A DNA stretch of 64,000 nt from Chryseobacterium camelliae (lineage in GTDB: Bacteria > Bacteroidota > Bacteroidia > Flavobacteriales > Weeksellaceae), in NCBI RefSeq assembly GCF_002770595.1, contig NZ_CP022986.1, positions 682,001 to 746,000 on the forward strand. Reading direction: 5' to 3'. Both the position numbers and the translations under genes were made by a program. Below are positions 1 to 8,370 of this stretch, piece by piece. The notes under the pieces were generated by a model. That model ran no database searches. It worked only from the letters and a program-made list of their open reading frames with translations, and was not told the DNA's origin. Numbering within the stretch: the stretch's first letter is position 1; the number at the start of each line of letters is the position of its first letter.

Positions 1-1
1 C

Positions 2-424
2 CGGGATCAGGAAAAGAGGCATATAGATACTGCAGTGCAGGCAAAAAATGTCAGAAAAAATGCAGAGCTTTTATCATGGACATTTAAAAACTATGGTTTT
101 CCTTCAGTACAAAAGATAGGAACAATGCCGATGCATACCTTATTAACGCATATGAATGAGTCAAAACAATATTATCCAATTATCAGGACAAAACTTATTG
201 ATTATGTAAAATCAGGAGACTGCCCTCCCTTATCCTATGCCATGATGTTTGACAGCTACCATGTTAATGTTGAAAAGGGAAATACGACTTATGGTTATAA
301 TAGTTTTACTGCTATTATGGATTCTGTGCAGATAAATCGCAACAGAAAAAGTATTGGCCTGCCAAGTTTAAAACACAGTGACAGAATCAGACAGGATTTC
401 ATGGCTGAGCTAAAGACAAAATAG
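2..424 (+). CDS. DUF6624-like protein, 5' end outside window
   Basis: The frame is open to the first base of the window, so this is the C-terminal ~140 residues of a longer protein. It shows an RDQ..R pattern at the very start, then D, a conserved N, a YGFP motif, a following G, a central H and a late YG, which in order and spacing resemble the DUF6624 family, a group of unknown function common in Bacteroidota. A GTG at position 35 could serve as a start but would cut off the conserved RDQ block, so I read it as partial. It ends 55 bp before the SPASM maturase gene on the same strand and could share its transcript. The family call is from memory of the pattern and is moderate only. Confidence 0.5.
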   Translation, partial: RDQEKRHIDTAVQAKNVRKNAELLSWTFKNYGFPSVQKIGTMPMHTLLTHMNESKQYYPIIRTKLIDYVKSGDCPPLSYAMMFDSYHVNVEKGNTTYGYNSFTAIMDSVQINRNRKSIGLPSLKHSDRIRQDFMAELKTK

Positions 425-479
425 AAAATTAATTAAAATCCTGTGAATAAAAATTATTTTAAACTATAATCAGAACGCT

Positions 480-1568
480 ATGAATTACTTCAATTTATTC
501 AGCAACATCATGGTCACAAAAGGGATCACCAGGGTTCTGGTTTCGGATCTTCAAAGGAACACTTCGGAACTGTACCCTCTTGAACTGCATGAGCTGATAG
601 AAGAGCTGAAAACCACCTCTGTAGAGGAAGTCCTTAACCATTATGATCAGGAATCTAAAGTGATCGTACAGGATTACCTTGATTTTTTGCTGGAAAAAGA
701 ATTCGGCTTTATAACCCAAAACGGTTGGGACAGAAACTTTCCGCCCCTCTCTTATGAATATCAGGACTATAATATCCTGTCGAATATTTTTGTTGAACTG
801 GATGACATGTCCATTCTTCAATCCCTGAAGCAATCCATAGAAAATCTTGAGATAAGGCATCTGGTCATTTACTGCCGAAGGACACTTCTGCTGGAAGAAT
901 TGATGCAGATTGACAGAATGTTTTCACACGCTCCTTTAGAGGGCATTGAGATTTTCTCGCAGTTTCATGATGCTGTAGACCAACATTTCATTGATACGCT
1001 CAACAGGAATACCGCAAGAGTGTATAGCCTGGTTTTTTACAGCTGTGGAAAAGCGCCGTTCAAAGATAATGACAGTTTAAGGTTTACGGTTAACTTTACC
1101 GATCAGGCCCTGACTATTTCATCGTGCGGAAAAGTAAACCTGGATTATTTCAGCACCAATCTTCCGAAAGTCCTGGAAGCCGTCAACCATAATTCCTGCC
1201 TTCACAAAAAAATAGGGATAGACATCCATGGCCATATTAAAAACTGCCCGGCTATGCCTGAAAGCTATGGCAACATCAAAAACACAACTTTGGAAGAAGC
1301 ATTGAAACACCAGGATTTCAAAAAGTACTGGAACCTTACCAAAGATCATATTGACGGCTGCAAAGACTGTGAGTTCCGGTATATCTGTACAGACTGCAGG
1401 GCCTTTACGGAAAGAAACCATACCGACCGGAACGGACTGGATACGTCAAAACCGTTAAAATGCGGCTATGATCCTTATACAGGAACCTGGGAAGACTGGA
1501 GCACCCATCCGATGAAACAGAATGCAATTGCACATTACGGATTACTGCACAAAACAAAAGTCAGCTGA
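480..1568 (+). CDS. gwsS: Grasp-with-spasm system SPASM domain peptide maturase
   Basis: This 362-residue protein has a C-terminal SPASM-type domain: cysteines in SCLHKKIGIDIHGHIKNCP, then GNI, then a dense cluster CKDCEFRYICTDCRAF and a final KCGYDP, the expected iron-sulfur ligand layout. The N-terminal half has the general look of a peptide maturase but I find no CxxxCxxC radical-SAM motif. That combination matches the GwsS family, which works with an ATP-grasp enzyme (GwsG) on a small ribosomally made peptide. Neither the ATP-grasp partner nor a precursor peptide is visible in this window; both could lie upstream of base 1. The stop codon sits in the loop of a terminator hairpin. Family call is confident; biochemical role is inferred. 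Confidence 0.85.
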   Translation: MNYFNLFSNIMVTKGITRVLVSDLQRNTSELYPLELHELIEELKTTSVEEVLNHYDQESKVIVQDYLDFLLEKEFGFITQNGWDRNFPPLSYEYQDYNILSNIFVELDDMSILQSLKQSIENLEIRHLVIYCRRTLLLEELMQIDRMFSHAPLEGIEIFSQFHDAVDQHFIDTLNRNTARVYSLVFYSCGKAPFKDNDSLRFTVNFTDQALTISSCGKVNLDYFSTNLPKVLEAVNHNSCLHKKIGIDIHGHIKNCPAMPESYGNIKNTTLEEALKHQDFKKYWNLTKDHIDGCKDCEFRYICTDCRAFTERNHTDRNGLDTSKPLKCGYDPYTGTWEDWSTHPMKQNAIAHYGLLHKTKVS

Positions 1569-1582
1569 ATGTGCTGACTTTT
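1556..1582. terminator. Bidirectional terminator between convergent genes
   Basis: A perfect 10-bp stem (AAAAGTCAGC / GCTGACTTTT) with a 7-nt loop. It overlaps the maturase stop codon and faces the end of the rhomboid gene, so it can serve both transcripts. Confidence 0.8.
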
Positions 1583-1597
1583 ATTGTATATTTAAAT

Positions 1598-2251
1598 CTA
1601 TCCTATTCTTTTCCTGATAAAGATTTCGTAGCTCAGGTAAATCAGCGGGAGTGCCATGATTCCTATGTATAAAGCATTGCTCATCGCCATGGCCGGCTGC
1701 GTTAAAACAGCATAGACTACACCGAAAAAAGCACCTCCCAAATGGGCGGCATGCCCGATGTTGTCATGCGGTTTCGGATTCAGCATCATGTATACGGAAT
1801 ACCCGAAATAGACCAGCCCGAAAACAAATCCCGGAATGGCAATCGGGATAAAGAAAAAGTAAATTCCGATGTTGGGATACATGGCAATCGCTGCAAACAG
1901 GATCCCAGATACTCCTCCACTGGCACCGATGGCAGAATACCAGGGCTGTTTCTGATACAGGAACAGTGAAAAGATGTTCCCGAGCAGGATAGATCCCAGG
2001 TAAATAATAAGAAAGCCTATATTACCGAAAGCCTCTATGACCACCGGACCGAAAAAATACAGCGTAATCATATTGAACGCAAGGTGCATGATGTCCGCAT
2101 GCAGGAATCCCGCCGAGATCAGGCGGATATATTCTTTCCTGTTCCGGATGGCGCCTACATTAAACTTGTATTGTTCAAAAATTGCGGTATTGTTAAAAGC
2201 AATAAAGCTGATAACGGCAGTTATAATAATGATGAGTATAAGAATATTCAT
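1598..2251 (-). CDS. Rhomboid family intramembrane serine protease
   Basis: This 217-residue membrane protein has about six hydrophobic segments. The catalytic serine is in GASGGVSG (Ser111) and the catalytic histidine in HAAHLGG (His170). An upstream HADIMHLAFN block gives the conserved His and Asn (His56, Asn60) that help stabilise the reaction intermediate in rhomboids. It should cleave transmembrane segments of other membrane proteins; substrates cannot be told from sequence. Its start lies 14 bp past the parC stop on the same strand, so it is probably the last gene of the parE-parC transcription unit. Length is normal for a minimal bacterial rhomboid. Confidence 0.92.
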   Translation of the reverse strand: MNILILIIIITAVISFIAFNNTAIFEQYKFNVGAIRNRKEYIRLISAGFLHADIMHLAFNMITLYFFGPVVIEAFGNIGFLIIYLGSILLGNIFSLFLYQKQPWYSAIGASGGVSGILFAAIAMYPNIGIYFFFIPIAIPGFVFGLVYFGYSVYMMLNPKPHDNIGHAAHLGGAFFGVVYAVLTQPAMAMSNALYIGIMALPLIYLSYEIFIRKRIG

Positions 2252-2265
2252 AATCTTCCTAAATA

Positions 2266-4836
2266 TTAATTTTCAAACAGGTCCCCGATCATTCCCCCTT
2301 CATCATCTATATTTCCGCTGCTTTCAGGTTCTTCCTCAGGTTCCGGTTCTTCTTCTTCATTCGTTTCCGGGATGGTGATATTGATGGCTTTTACCTTGAA
2401 CTTGGTGAACTGGTTTCCGATGGCCTTAATCCCTTTTACGGCAATAAACTCATCGATATTCACCGTTTCCGGTTCCCGTTCCTTCCCTTTGTCTTTTGCA
2501 AAAACAATTTCAGCCGTTGCATGGTTGGCCGCGATTATATTTTCGATGAATGACTTCGGATGTTCAGACGGCATGAAAGTCTGTACATTAGGCGTATTTT
2601 CAAGCAAGAACCTTTTGATGAAATACATTTCTTTATCGGCATCGTAATAAATGCAGGTAATCGGCTGCCTCGGCCTCCATTTTTCAAGGATCAGGTAATC
2701 ATCATCAAAACGGTTGCCAAGATCGAAGGATACGAGTTTGGCTTCTCCATTGGTATTGACCGTCAGAATCCTGTCATCCCCTTTGAAGTTCCCCAGCAGG
2801 CTTCCCCGTCCGTCGGCATTCAGCCTCCTTACCGTATCATCGAACCATATTTTTCTCGGAGCCAGGGTGGAGACACCTTCTTCTTTCAGGTCTACTTTCT
2901 TCACTGCATACTTGGTCACCAGATTTCCTTTTGTATCCCTTCCTTTGATGCCGAGATCAGAAAAATCGACATCCATTTTATTCTTCCGGATCCTTGGGTT
3001 AGGCTTAAGGAGAATGGTTACCTTTTCCGCTTCGCCGTTCGGATTGGCAGAGAAATACAGGAATTCCGAGCCTTTTTTATCTGAGGCCAGGTGATAGTCG
3101 GTATTCCGGGTTACCGCCGTCACAGAAAACCTTTTCATATAGTACGGCCCTTCCTTACCTTCACGGTAAATGGTATTGTATACCGTTCTTTTATCGTTTT
3201 TCTTCCAAATGGCTACATGCAGCAGGTCTTTACCGATGAATGTTTTCGGTTCCACCTTCACGACTTTCATGCTTCCGTCTTTCCTGAACGTTATAATATC
3301 ATCGATATCCGAACAGTCAAACAGGTACTGGTCTTTCTTCAGTGAGGTTCCGATGAACCCTTCCTCAAAATTAGCGTAGAACTTTTCATTGGCTACGGCT
3401 ACCTTAGTGGCGTCAATGGTATCGAAAATCCTCAGTTCGGTTTTTCTCTGCCTGTCTTTGCCATACTTTTTCTGGATGTTCTGGTAATAGCTTACAGCAT
3501 AGGCGATCAGGTTGGCCAGATGATGTTTCACCTGTTCAATCTTTCCTTCGAGGGCTGCAATATTCTCTTTGAATTTATTCAGGTCGAATCTGGAAATCCT
3601 TTTGATCCTGATTTCGGTAAGCTTCAAAATATCCTCTTCGGTTACGGCACGCAGCAGATGCTTTGTATGAGGCTCCAGGCCTTTATCTATCGTTTTAAGG
3701 ACTTCTTCCCAGGTTTTCACCTCTTCGATATCATGGTAAATCCTGTTTTCGATAAAGATCCTTTCCAGAGAGGAGAAATGCCAGGTTTCCTGAAGTTCAT
3801 GAAGCTCTATTTCGAGCTCTTTCTTCAGCAAGGAAACCGTATGGTCCGTATTCATCCTCAGGATTTCGGAGACATTCAGGAACATCGGCTTATCGCCAAC
3901 GATTACACAGGCATTCGGTGAAATGGTTACCTGACAGTCTGTAAATGCATATAACGCATCAATAGTCTTGTCCGGGGAAACATCATTGTGAAGATGGATC
4001 AGGATCTCTACACTGTCTGAAGTATTGTCCTCGATCTTCTTGATCTTGATTTTCCCTTTTTCATTAGCCTTAAGGATAGAATCGATCAGGTCACTGGTCG
4101 TTTTGGAATATGGCAGTTCGGAAATAACCAGGGTATGTTTATCCGTCTGTGTAATCCTTGCACGGGCTCTGATCTTGCCGCCCCTGTGCCCGTCATTGTA
4201 TTCTGAAACATCAAGGAAACCTGCGGTAATAAAATCAGGAAACAGCTCAATTTTTTTGCCTTTGAGATACGAAATCGAGGCATTGATCAGTTCATTGAAA
4301 TTATGGGGCATAATTTTGGTCGAAAGCCCTACTCCGATCCCCTCCACACCCTGTGCAAGCAGCAGCGGGAATTTTACAGGCAGGTCGATCGGTTCATTAT
4401 TCCTTCCGTCATAGGATTTGGCCCATTCCGTGGTCTTGGGGTTGAATACTACCTCAAGCGCAAAGGGGGTCAGCCTGGCTTCGATATATCGGGCTGCCGC
4501 AGCAGAATCCCCGGTATAAATATTTCCCCAGTTTCCCTGGGTATCAATCAGCAGTTCCTTTTGCCCGATCTGCACCATTGCATCTGTAATGGAAGCATCC
4601 CCGTGCGGGTGGTATTTCATGGTATTTCCCACGATATTGGCCACTTTATTGTAGCGGCCGTCTTCCAGTTCACGCATAGAGTGCATGATCCTACGCTGAA
4701 CCGGTTTGAAACCGTCATATACGGATGGGATGGCCCTATCCAGGATCACATAGGAAGCATAGTCAAGAAACCAGTCTTTATACAGCCCCGAAACTTTTTT
4801 AAGGCTCTCGCTGTCATGCGGGTTTTCATCTGTCAT
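2266..4836 (-). CDS. parC: DNA topoisomerase IV subunit A
   Basis: An 856-residue type IIA topoisomerase A subunit. The N-terminal breakage-reunion domain has FKPVQRR (44-50), HPHGD (76-80) and the catalytic tyrosine Tyr117 in AAARYIEARL. It pairs with the ParE subunit encoded just upstream to decatenate chromosomes after replication. A long linker leads to a C-terminal beta-propeller-like region and a strongly acidic tail from about residue 825 (runs of E, P and D). Its start overlaps the preceding small gene by 4 bp. GyrA is the alternative, but the neighbouring ParE-like B subunit and the absence of a clear GyrA-box support ParC. Bacteroidota annotation often says 'gyrase/topoisomerase IV subunit A'. 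Confidence 0.93.
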   Translation of the reverse strand: MTDENPHDSESLKKVSGLYKDWFLDYASYVILDRAIPSVYDGFKPVQRRIMHSMRELEDGRYNKVANIVGNTMKYHPHGDASITDAMVQIGQKELLIDTQGNWGNIYTGDSAAAARYIEARLTPFALEVVFNPKTTEWAKSYDGRNNEPIDLPVKFPLLLAQGVEGIGVGLSTKIMPHNFNELINASISYLKGKKIELFPDFITAGFLDVSEYNDGHRGGKIRARARITQTDKHTLVISELPYSKTTSDLIDSILKANEKGKIKIKKIEDNTSDSVEILIHLHNDVSPDKTIDALYAFTDCQVTISPNACVIVGDKPMFLNVSEILRMNTDHTVSLLKKELEIELHELQETWHFSSLERIFIENRIYHDIEEVKTWEEVLKTIDKGLEPHTKHLLRAVTEEDILKLTEIRIKRISRFDLNKFKENIAALEGKIEQVKHHLANLIAYAVSYYQNIQKKYGKDRQRKTELRIFDTIDATKVAVANEKFYANFEEGFIGTSLKKDQYLFDCSDIDDIITFRKDGSMKVVKVEPKTFIGKDLLHVAIWKKNDKRTVYNTIYREGKEGPYYMKRFSVTAVTRNTDYHLASDKKGSEFLYFSANPNGEAEKVTILLKPNPRIRKNKMDVDFSDLGIKGRDTKGNLVTKYAVKKVDLKEEGVSTLAPRKIWFDDTVRRLNADGRGSLLGNFKGDDRILTVNTNGEAKLVSFDLGNRFDDDYLILEKWRPRQPITCIYYDADKEMYFIKRFLLENTPNVQTFMPSEHPKSFIENIIAANHATAEIVFAKDKGKEREPETVNIDEFIAVKGIKAIGNQFTKFKVKAINITIPETNEEEEPEPEEEPESSGNIDDEGGMIGDLFEN

Positions 4837-5318
4837 CTTCTTTCAGTCTTTTTTTCATTGTTAGCTTTCACTACTTTATTGAGGGATGTTTTCAAATCAT
4901 TAATTTCTTTTCCGGTCAGGTATGAAATTTCATATTTCAAAAGAGCTGACCCGCTGTTTTTACTGGTAACCCGTACATATAGCCTTTTTATAAAAAATAT
5001 CCTCACTACATCAAAACCGATCAGCTTATACTTCGGAAACTCATCGCTCAGGGGTTTTCCCAGGAAAGGGATAACATTCCTGTTCCGGAAATGGAGGGCT
5101 TCCCCGTCACTGTCATACTCAAAAATCTGTCTTCCGCTGAAATAAAACGACAACAGCAGAAAAAGCGGTATGATGATGAACAGTGCACTCTCCCAGCCCA
5201 TGATGTCGAATTTATATTCTTCTAAAAAGAAGGCTGCGAAACCCATCGCTGCAATGATCAGCAGTAAGGTGCTGATAAAATTATAGGCTGACGCCTTATT
5301 ACGGTTACTTAGTCTCAT
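4833..5318 (-). CDS. Small membrane protein between parE and parC
   Basis: A 161-residue protein with a basic N-terminus, two hydrophobic segments (about residues 14-32 and 43-60), and a soluble C-terminal half of mixed beta strand and one helix that looks like a PH-type fold (bPH), though I cannot name a family. The stop codon overlaps the parC start by 4 bp and the gene begins 48 bp past the parE stop, so all three are surely co-transcribed and this gene is translationally coupled to parC. Function unknown; membrane anchoring near topoisomerase IV genes may be only operon habit. Confidence 0.8.
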   Translation of the reverse strand: MRLSNRNKASAYNFISTLLLIIAAMGFAAFFLEEYKFDIMGWESALFIIIPLFLLLSFYFSGRQIFEYDSDGEALHFRNRNVIPFLGKPLSDEFPKYKLIGFDVVRIFFIKRLYVRVTSKNSGSALLKYEISYLTGKEINDLKTSLNKVVKANNEKKTERR

Positions 5319-5365
5319 ATTTGGTATTAGTCGATTTGGTGGTTTGCTTTTACAGGAACCGGAAT

Positions 5366-7252
5366 TTATTCATTCTGAACGTCCTGCAAAATTTCTTTCT
5401 TATCTATGTCCGGGTCTTCAACAACAAGGTTTTCAAGGATGAAGGTCTGCCGGTCAGGGGTATTTTTGCCCATATAAAATTCCAGCAGCTGATCGATGGT
5501 CTGGTCTTTACCAAGAACGACCGGTTCCAGCCGGATATCTTTTCCGATGAAGTGCTTGAATTCATCCGGTGAAATTTCCCCTAATCCTTTGAATCGGGTA
5601 ATCTCAGGATTCTTGCCCAGTTCATTAAGTGCTTTGATCCGTTCTGCCTCACTGTAGCAATACCGCGTTTCCTTTTTATTCCTTACCCGGAACAGCGGTG
5701 TCTGTAAAATGTACAGATGGCCGTTCTTAATCAGGTCCGGAAAGAACTGAAGGAAAAATGTGATCATCAGGAGGCGGATGTGCATCCCGTCCACATCGGC
5801 ATCGGTAGCTATGATAACGTGGTTGTACCTCAGGTCTTCCAAGCTTTCCTCAATATTGAGTGCAGCCTGAAGCAGGTTGAATTCTTCATTTTCGTATACG
5901 ACCTTTTTGGTCAGCCCGTAGCAGTTGAGCGGTTTCCCTTTCAGTGAAAAAACCGCCTGGGTTTCTACATCCCTGGACTTGGTAATAGATCCTGAAGCAG
6001 AATCTCCCTCAGTAATAAAAATCTGGGTATCCCCTTTTCTTTCAGCCTTCTGATCATTGTAATGCTGCCTGCAGTCACGGAGCTTCTTGTTATGAAGCGA
6101 AACTTTTTTAGCTCTTTCCCGGGCCAGTTTCTGGATTCCGGAGAGTTCCTTCCGCTCTCTTTCGGAGATGAGGATTTTTCGCTGGATGGCTTCGGCGACC
6201 TCGGGGTTCCTGTGCAGAAAATTATCCAGTTTGCTTTTCAGGAAATCGATAACAAATGTCCTTACGGTAGGGCCGTTTGGGCCCATATCATTGGATCCGA
6301 GCTTTGTTTTGGTCTGGGACTCGAACACCGGTTCTTCCACATTGATGGAAATGGCAGCAATAATGGATTTACGGATATCCGAAGCATCGAAATTCTTGTT
6401 GAAAAATTCCCGGATGGTCTTCACGTATGCTTCCCGGAAGGCATTCAGATGCGTACCTCCCTGGGTGGTATTCTGTCCGTTGACAAAAGAAAAATAGGTT
6501 TCGGTCTGGGATTTATCTGAATGGGTGATGGCCAGCTCGATATCTTCATCCTTCAGGTGAACGATAGGATAAAGGATATCACTTTCCAGCTCTTCTTCCA
6601 GCAGGTCTTTCAGTCCGTTTTCGGAAAAATAGGTTTCCCCGTTGAAAATAATTTTCAGTCCCGGATTCAGGTATGCATAATTTCGCAGCATCCTCTCGAT
6701 GTATTCTTTCCGGAATTTGAAATGAAGGAAGATCCCCGAATCCGGAACGAAAGAGATTTCTGTTCCGTTACGGTCGGAAGTATCTTTTTCTTCGTGGTTT
6801 TCTACAATCATCCCTCTGGAGAACTCAGCAGCTTTCATCCTGCCGTCCCGGAATGACCGTACACGGAAATACTCGGAAAGGGCATTCACAGCTTTCGTAC
6901 CCACCCCGTTCAGTCCAACGGATTTCTTGAAGGCTTTACTGTCATACTTTCCACCGGTATTCATTTTGGAAACGGCATCTACTACTTTACCCAGAGGAAT
7001 TCCCCGGCCAAAGTCGCGGATGCTTACTTTTCCGTCATCCACTTTTATTTCAATTCTTTTCCCTGCTCTCATCCTGAACTCATCGATAGAGTTGTCCAGA
7101 ATTTCTTTCAGGAGGATGTATATACCATCGTCTGCCGAAGACCCGTCGCCCAGCTTACCGATGTACATCCCGGGACGCAGGCGGATGTGTTCCTGCCAGT
7201 CCAGGGTTCTGATATTATCTTCGGAATAAATAGGATTTGTTTGTTGTGACAT
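5366..7252 (-). CDS. parE: DNA topoisomerase IV subunit B
   Basis: A ~628-residue GHKL-ATPase/TOPRIM protein. The ATP site is visible as [10 protein letters not shown] (Asn ligand), GRGIPL and [14 protein letters not shown]. The TOPRIM metal-binding residues are in [10 protein letters not shown] and [10 protein letters not shown]. It supplies ATP-driven strand passage to ParC. I choose the start at MSQQTN (7252); an upstream ATG in frame at 7270 would add six residues (MFSKLH) but lies almost on the -7 box at 7272-7279. Its length is typical for ParE and it lacks the insertion seen in many GyrB proteins. First gene of the parE-orf-parC-rhomboid unit. Confidence 0.93.
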   Translation of the reverse strand: MSQQTNPIYSEDNIRTLDWQEHIRLRPGMYIGKLGDGSSADDGIYILLKEILDNSIDEFRMRAGKRIEIKVDDGKVSIRDFGRGIPLGKVVDAVSKMNTGGKYDSKAFKKSVGLNGVGTKAVNALSEYFRVRSFRDGRMKAAEFSRGMIVENHEEKDTSDRNGTEISFVPDSGIFLHFKFRKEYIERMLRNYAYLNPGLKIIFNGETYFSENGLKDLLEEELESDILYPIVHLKDEDIELAITHSDKSQTETYFSFVNGQNTTQGGTHLNAFREAYVKTIREFFNKNFDASDIRKSIIAAISINVEEPVFESQTKTKLGSNDMGPNGPTVRTFVIDFLKSKLDNFLHRNPEVAEAIQRKILISERERKELSGIQKLARERAKKVSLHNKKLRDCRQHYNDQKAERKGDTQIFITEGDSASGSITKSRDVETQAVFSLKGKPLNCYGLTKKVVYENEEFNLLQAALNIEESLEDLRYNHVIIATDADVDGMHIRLLMITFFLQFFPDLIKNGHLYILQTPLFRVRNKKETRYCYSEAERIKALNELGKNPEITRFKGLGEISPDEFKHFIGKDIRLEPVVLGKDQTIDQLLEFYMGKNTPDRQTFILENLVVEDPDIDKKEILQDVQNE

Positions 7253-7271
7253 ATGTAATTTAGAGAACACA

Positions 7272-7279
7272 CAAAGATA
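7272..7279 (-). promoter_or_regulatory. Bacteroidota-type -7 box for parE
   Basis: On the minus strand this reads TATCTTTG, a perfect match to the TAnnTTTG -7 consensus. It lies about 20 bp ahead of the MSQQTN start. No convincing -33 TTG was found. Confidence 0.55.
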
Positions 7280-7365
7280 CGAAATTAAAGAAAAATATCC
7301 CAGTTTTCCATTGTGTTTTCGATAATTTTTAGTTATTTTTTATTGCATATCTCCCGGATGAATAT

Positions 7366-7394
7366 TACATTTACATTATTCATTTATACACAGG
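7366..7394 (+). promoter_or_regulatory. Possible LytTR autoregulatory repeat pair
   Basis: TACATTTA (7366) and TACACAGG (7387) start exactly 21 bp apart upstream of the LytTR gene, like the octamers ahead of the three downstream genes. The local sequence is very AT-rich, so chance is a real possibility. Confidence 0.3.
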
Positions 7395-7527
7395 TAATTA
7401 TTAATTTTATTACATTAATAATCCCAAATCAAACCTTATAATTTTAATTCAACCATCATATTAAGAAAATCATGAAAACATAATACAGAACCGTCATTAT
7501 AAAACTAATCACCAAAACTCAATTTTT

Positions 7528-8241
7528 ATGAAAACAAAACTACAGGCCTGCATTATCAGCGAACAGGACGGCGGCGAGGCCATTGCCCGTTTGCTCAGCA
7601 GTGAGTTTCCCGAATTTGAAATTGCTTTCCGGAGCAGCAATATCCAATGCGTTTCAGATTATTCCCCAAACAGCTTTCCCGACCTCTTTTTTCTGGAGAC
7701 CCAACTGATCAATGATCCTTCAGACCTTTTCAGGTATTTCGGGGAACATCTGTCCCATATCATTTTCATTACAGATTCCGAAAAATCAGCCATTAAGGCG
7801 GTTAAAACGGGCGTCGGCAGCTGCCTGATGAAACCGGTCAGAGATCTCGAATTCGTTATCAGTGTTAATAAAGTCCTGGACAGCATCCGCACCACCCGTA
7901 CCTTACCGCATGTTTCACCCTGCAATAAGGTCAACCTTCCTACCCTGCAGGGATTTAAACGGGTATCTGTAGATGAAATCATCCGCTGCGAGGCAGATTC
8001 CAATTATACATTCATCTATCTCGCAGACCGATCCAGAGTTGTGGTCTGCCGGACATTATGCGATTTTGAAAAATCATTTTCTGAACACAGCTTTTTCAGG
8101 ATCCATCACAAACACCTCATCAATCTCGAGCATATGAAAGAGTACATTAAAGGCAAAGGCGGACAGGTGGTTATGACAGACAACTCAGTGCTGGATGTTT
8201 CGGTACGCAAAAAATATGATTTCCTACAGAGGTGCTTATAA
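7528..8241 (+). CDS. LytTR-family transcriptional regulator with atypical receiver
   Basis: A 237-residue regulator: a receiver-like domain (about 1-120) and a C-terminal LytTR DNA-binding domain (about 135-237; FIYLADRSRVVVCRTL and FFRIHHKHLINLEHM are typical). In the receiver, the position that normally carries the phospho-accepting Asp (FLD...) is Glu57 (DLFFLETQL), and the usual acidic pair near residues 10-14 reads SEQD. Thr82 and Lys102-Pro103 are kept. It may therefore act without phosphorylation, or be locked in an active-like state. No histidine kinase is adjacent. The three T9SS cargo genes downstream carry LytTR-like direct repeats, making them its likely targets. Confidence 0.9.
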   Translation: MKTKLQACIISEQDGGEAIARLLSSEFPEFEIAFRSSNIQCVSDYSPNSFPDLFFLETQLINDPSDLFRYFGEHLSHIIFITDSEKSAIKAVKTGVGSCLMKPVRDLEFVISVNKVLDSIRTTRTLPHVSPCNKVNLPTLQGFKRVSVDEIIRCEADSNYTFIYLADRSRVVVCRTLCDFEKSFSEHSFFRIHHKHLINLEHMKEYIKGKGGQVVMTDNSVLDVSVRKKYDFLQRCL

Positions 8242-8251
8242 ACGTCGGAAA

Positions 8252-8324
8252 TACAGTTATCTGCATAAACGTTACACTTGCTCAGATAGCAGCGGGCACT
8301 TAATCACCGGGCCTGGTACAGTTA
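8252..8324 (+). promoter_or_regulatory. Four phased octamer repeats, probable LytTR operator
   Basis: TACAGTTA (8252), TACACTTG (8273), GGCACTTA (8295) and TACAGTTA (8317) follow each other with start-to-start distances of 21, 22 and 22 bp. LytTR regulators such as AgrA bind pairs of ~9-bp direct repeats with this spacing, and TACAGTTA closely resembles the known repeat. The array ends 47 bp before the start of the first T9SS cargo gene. Confidence 0.6.
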
Positions 8325-8370
8325 CCGGAAGAAGTTTACTTTTAACAGACAACAACCAAAAACTATTACT

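Noticed and set aside
4303..5145. Long plus-strand open frame (280 codons)
   Set aside because: Antisense to parC and the small membrane-protein gene, no recognisable protein.
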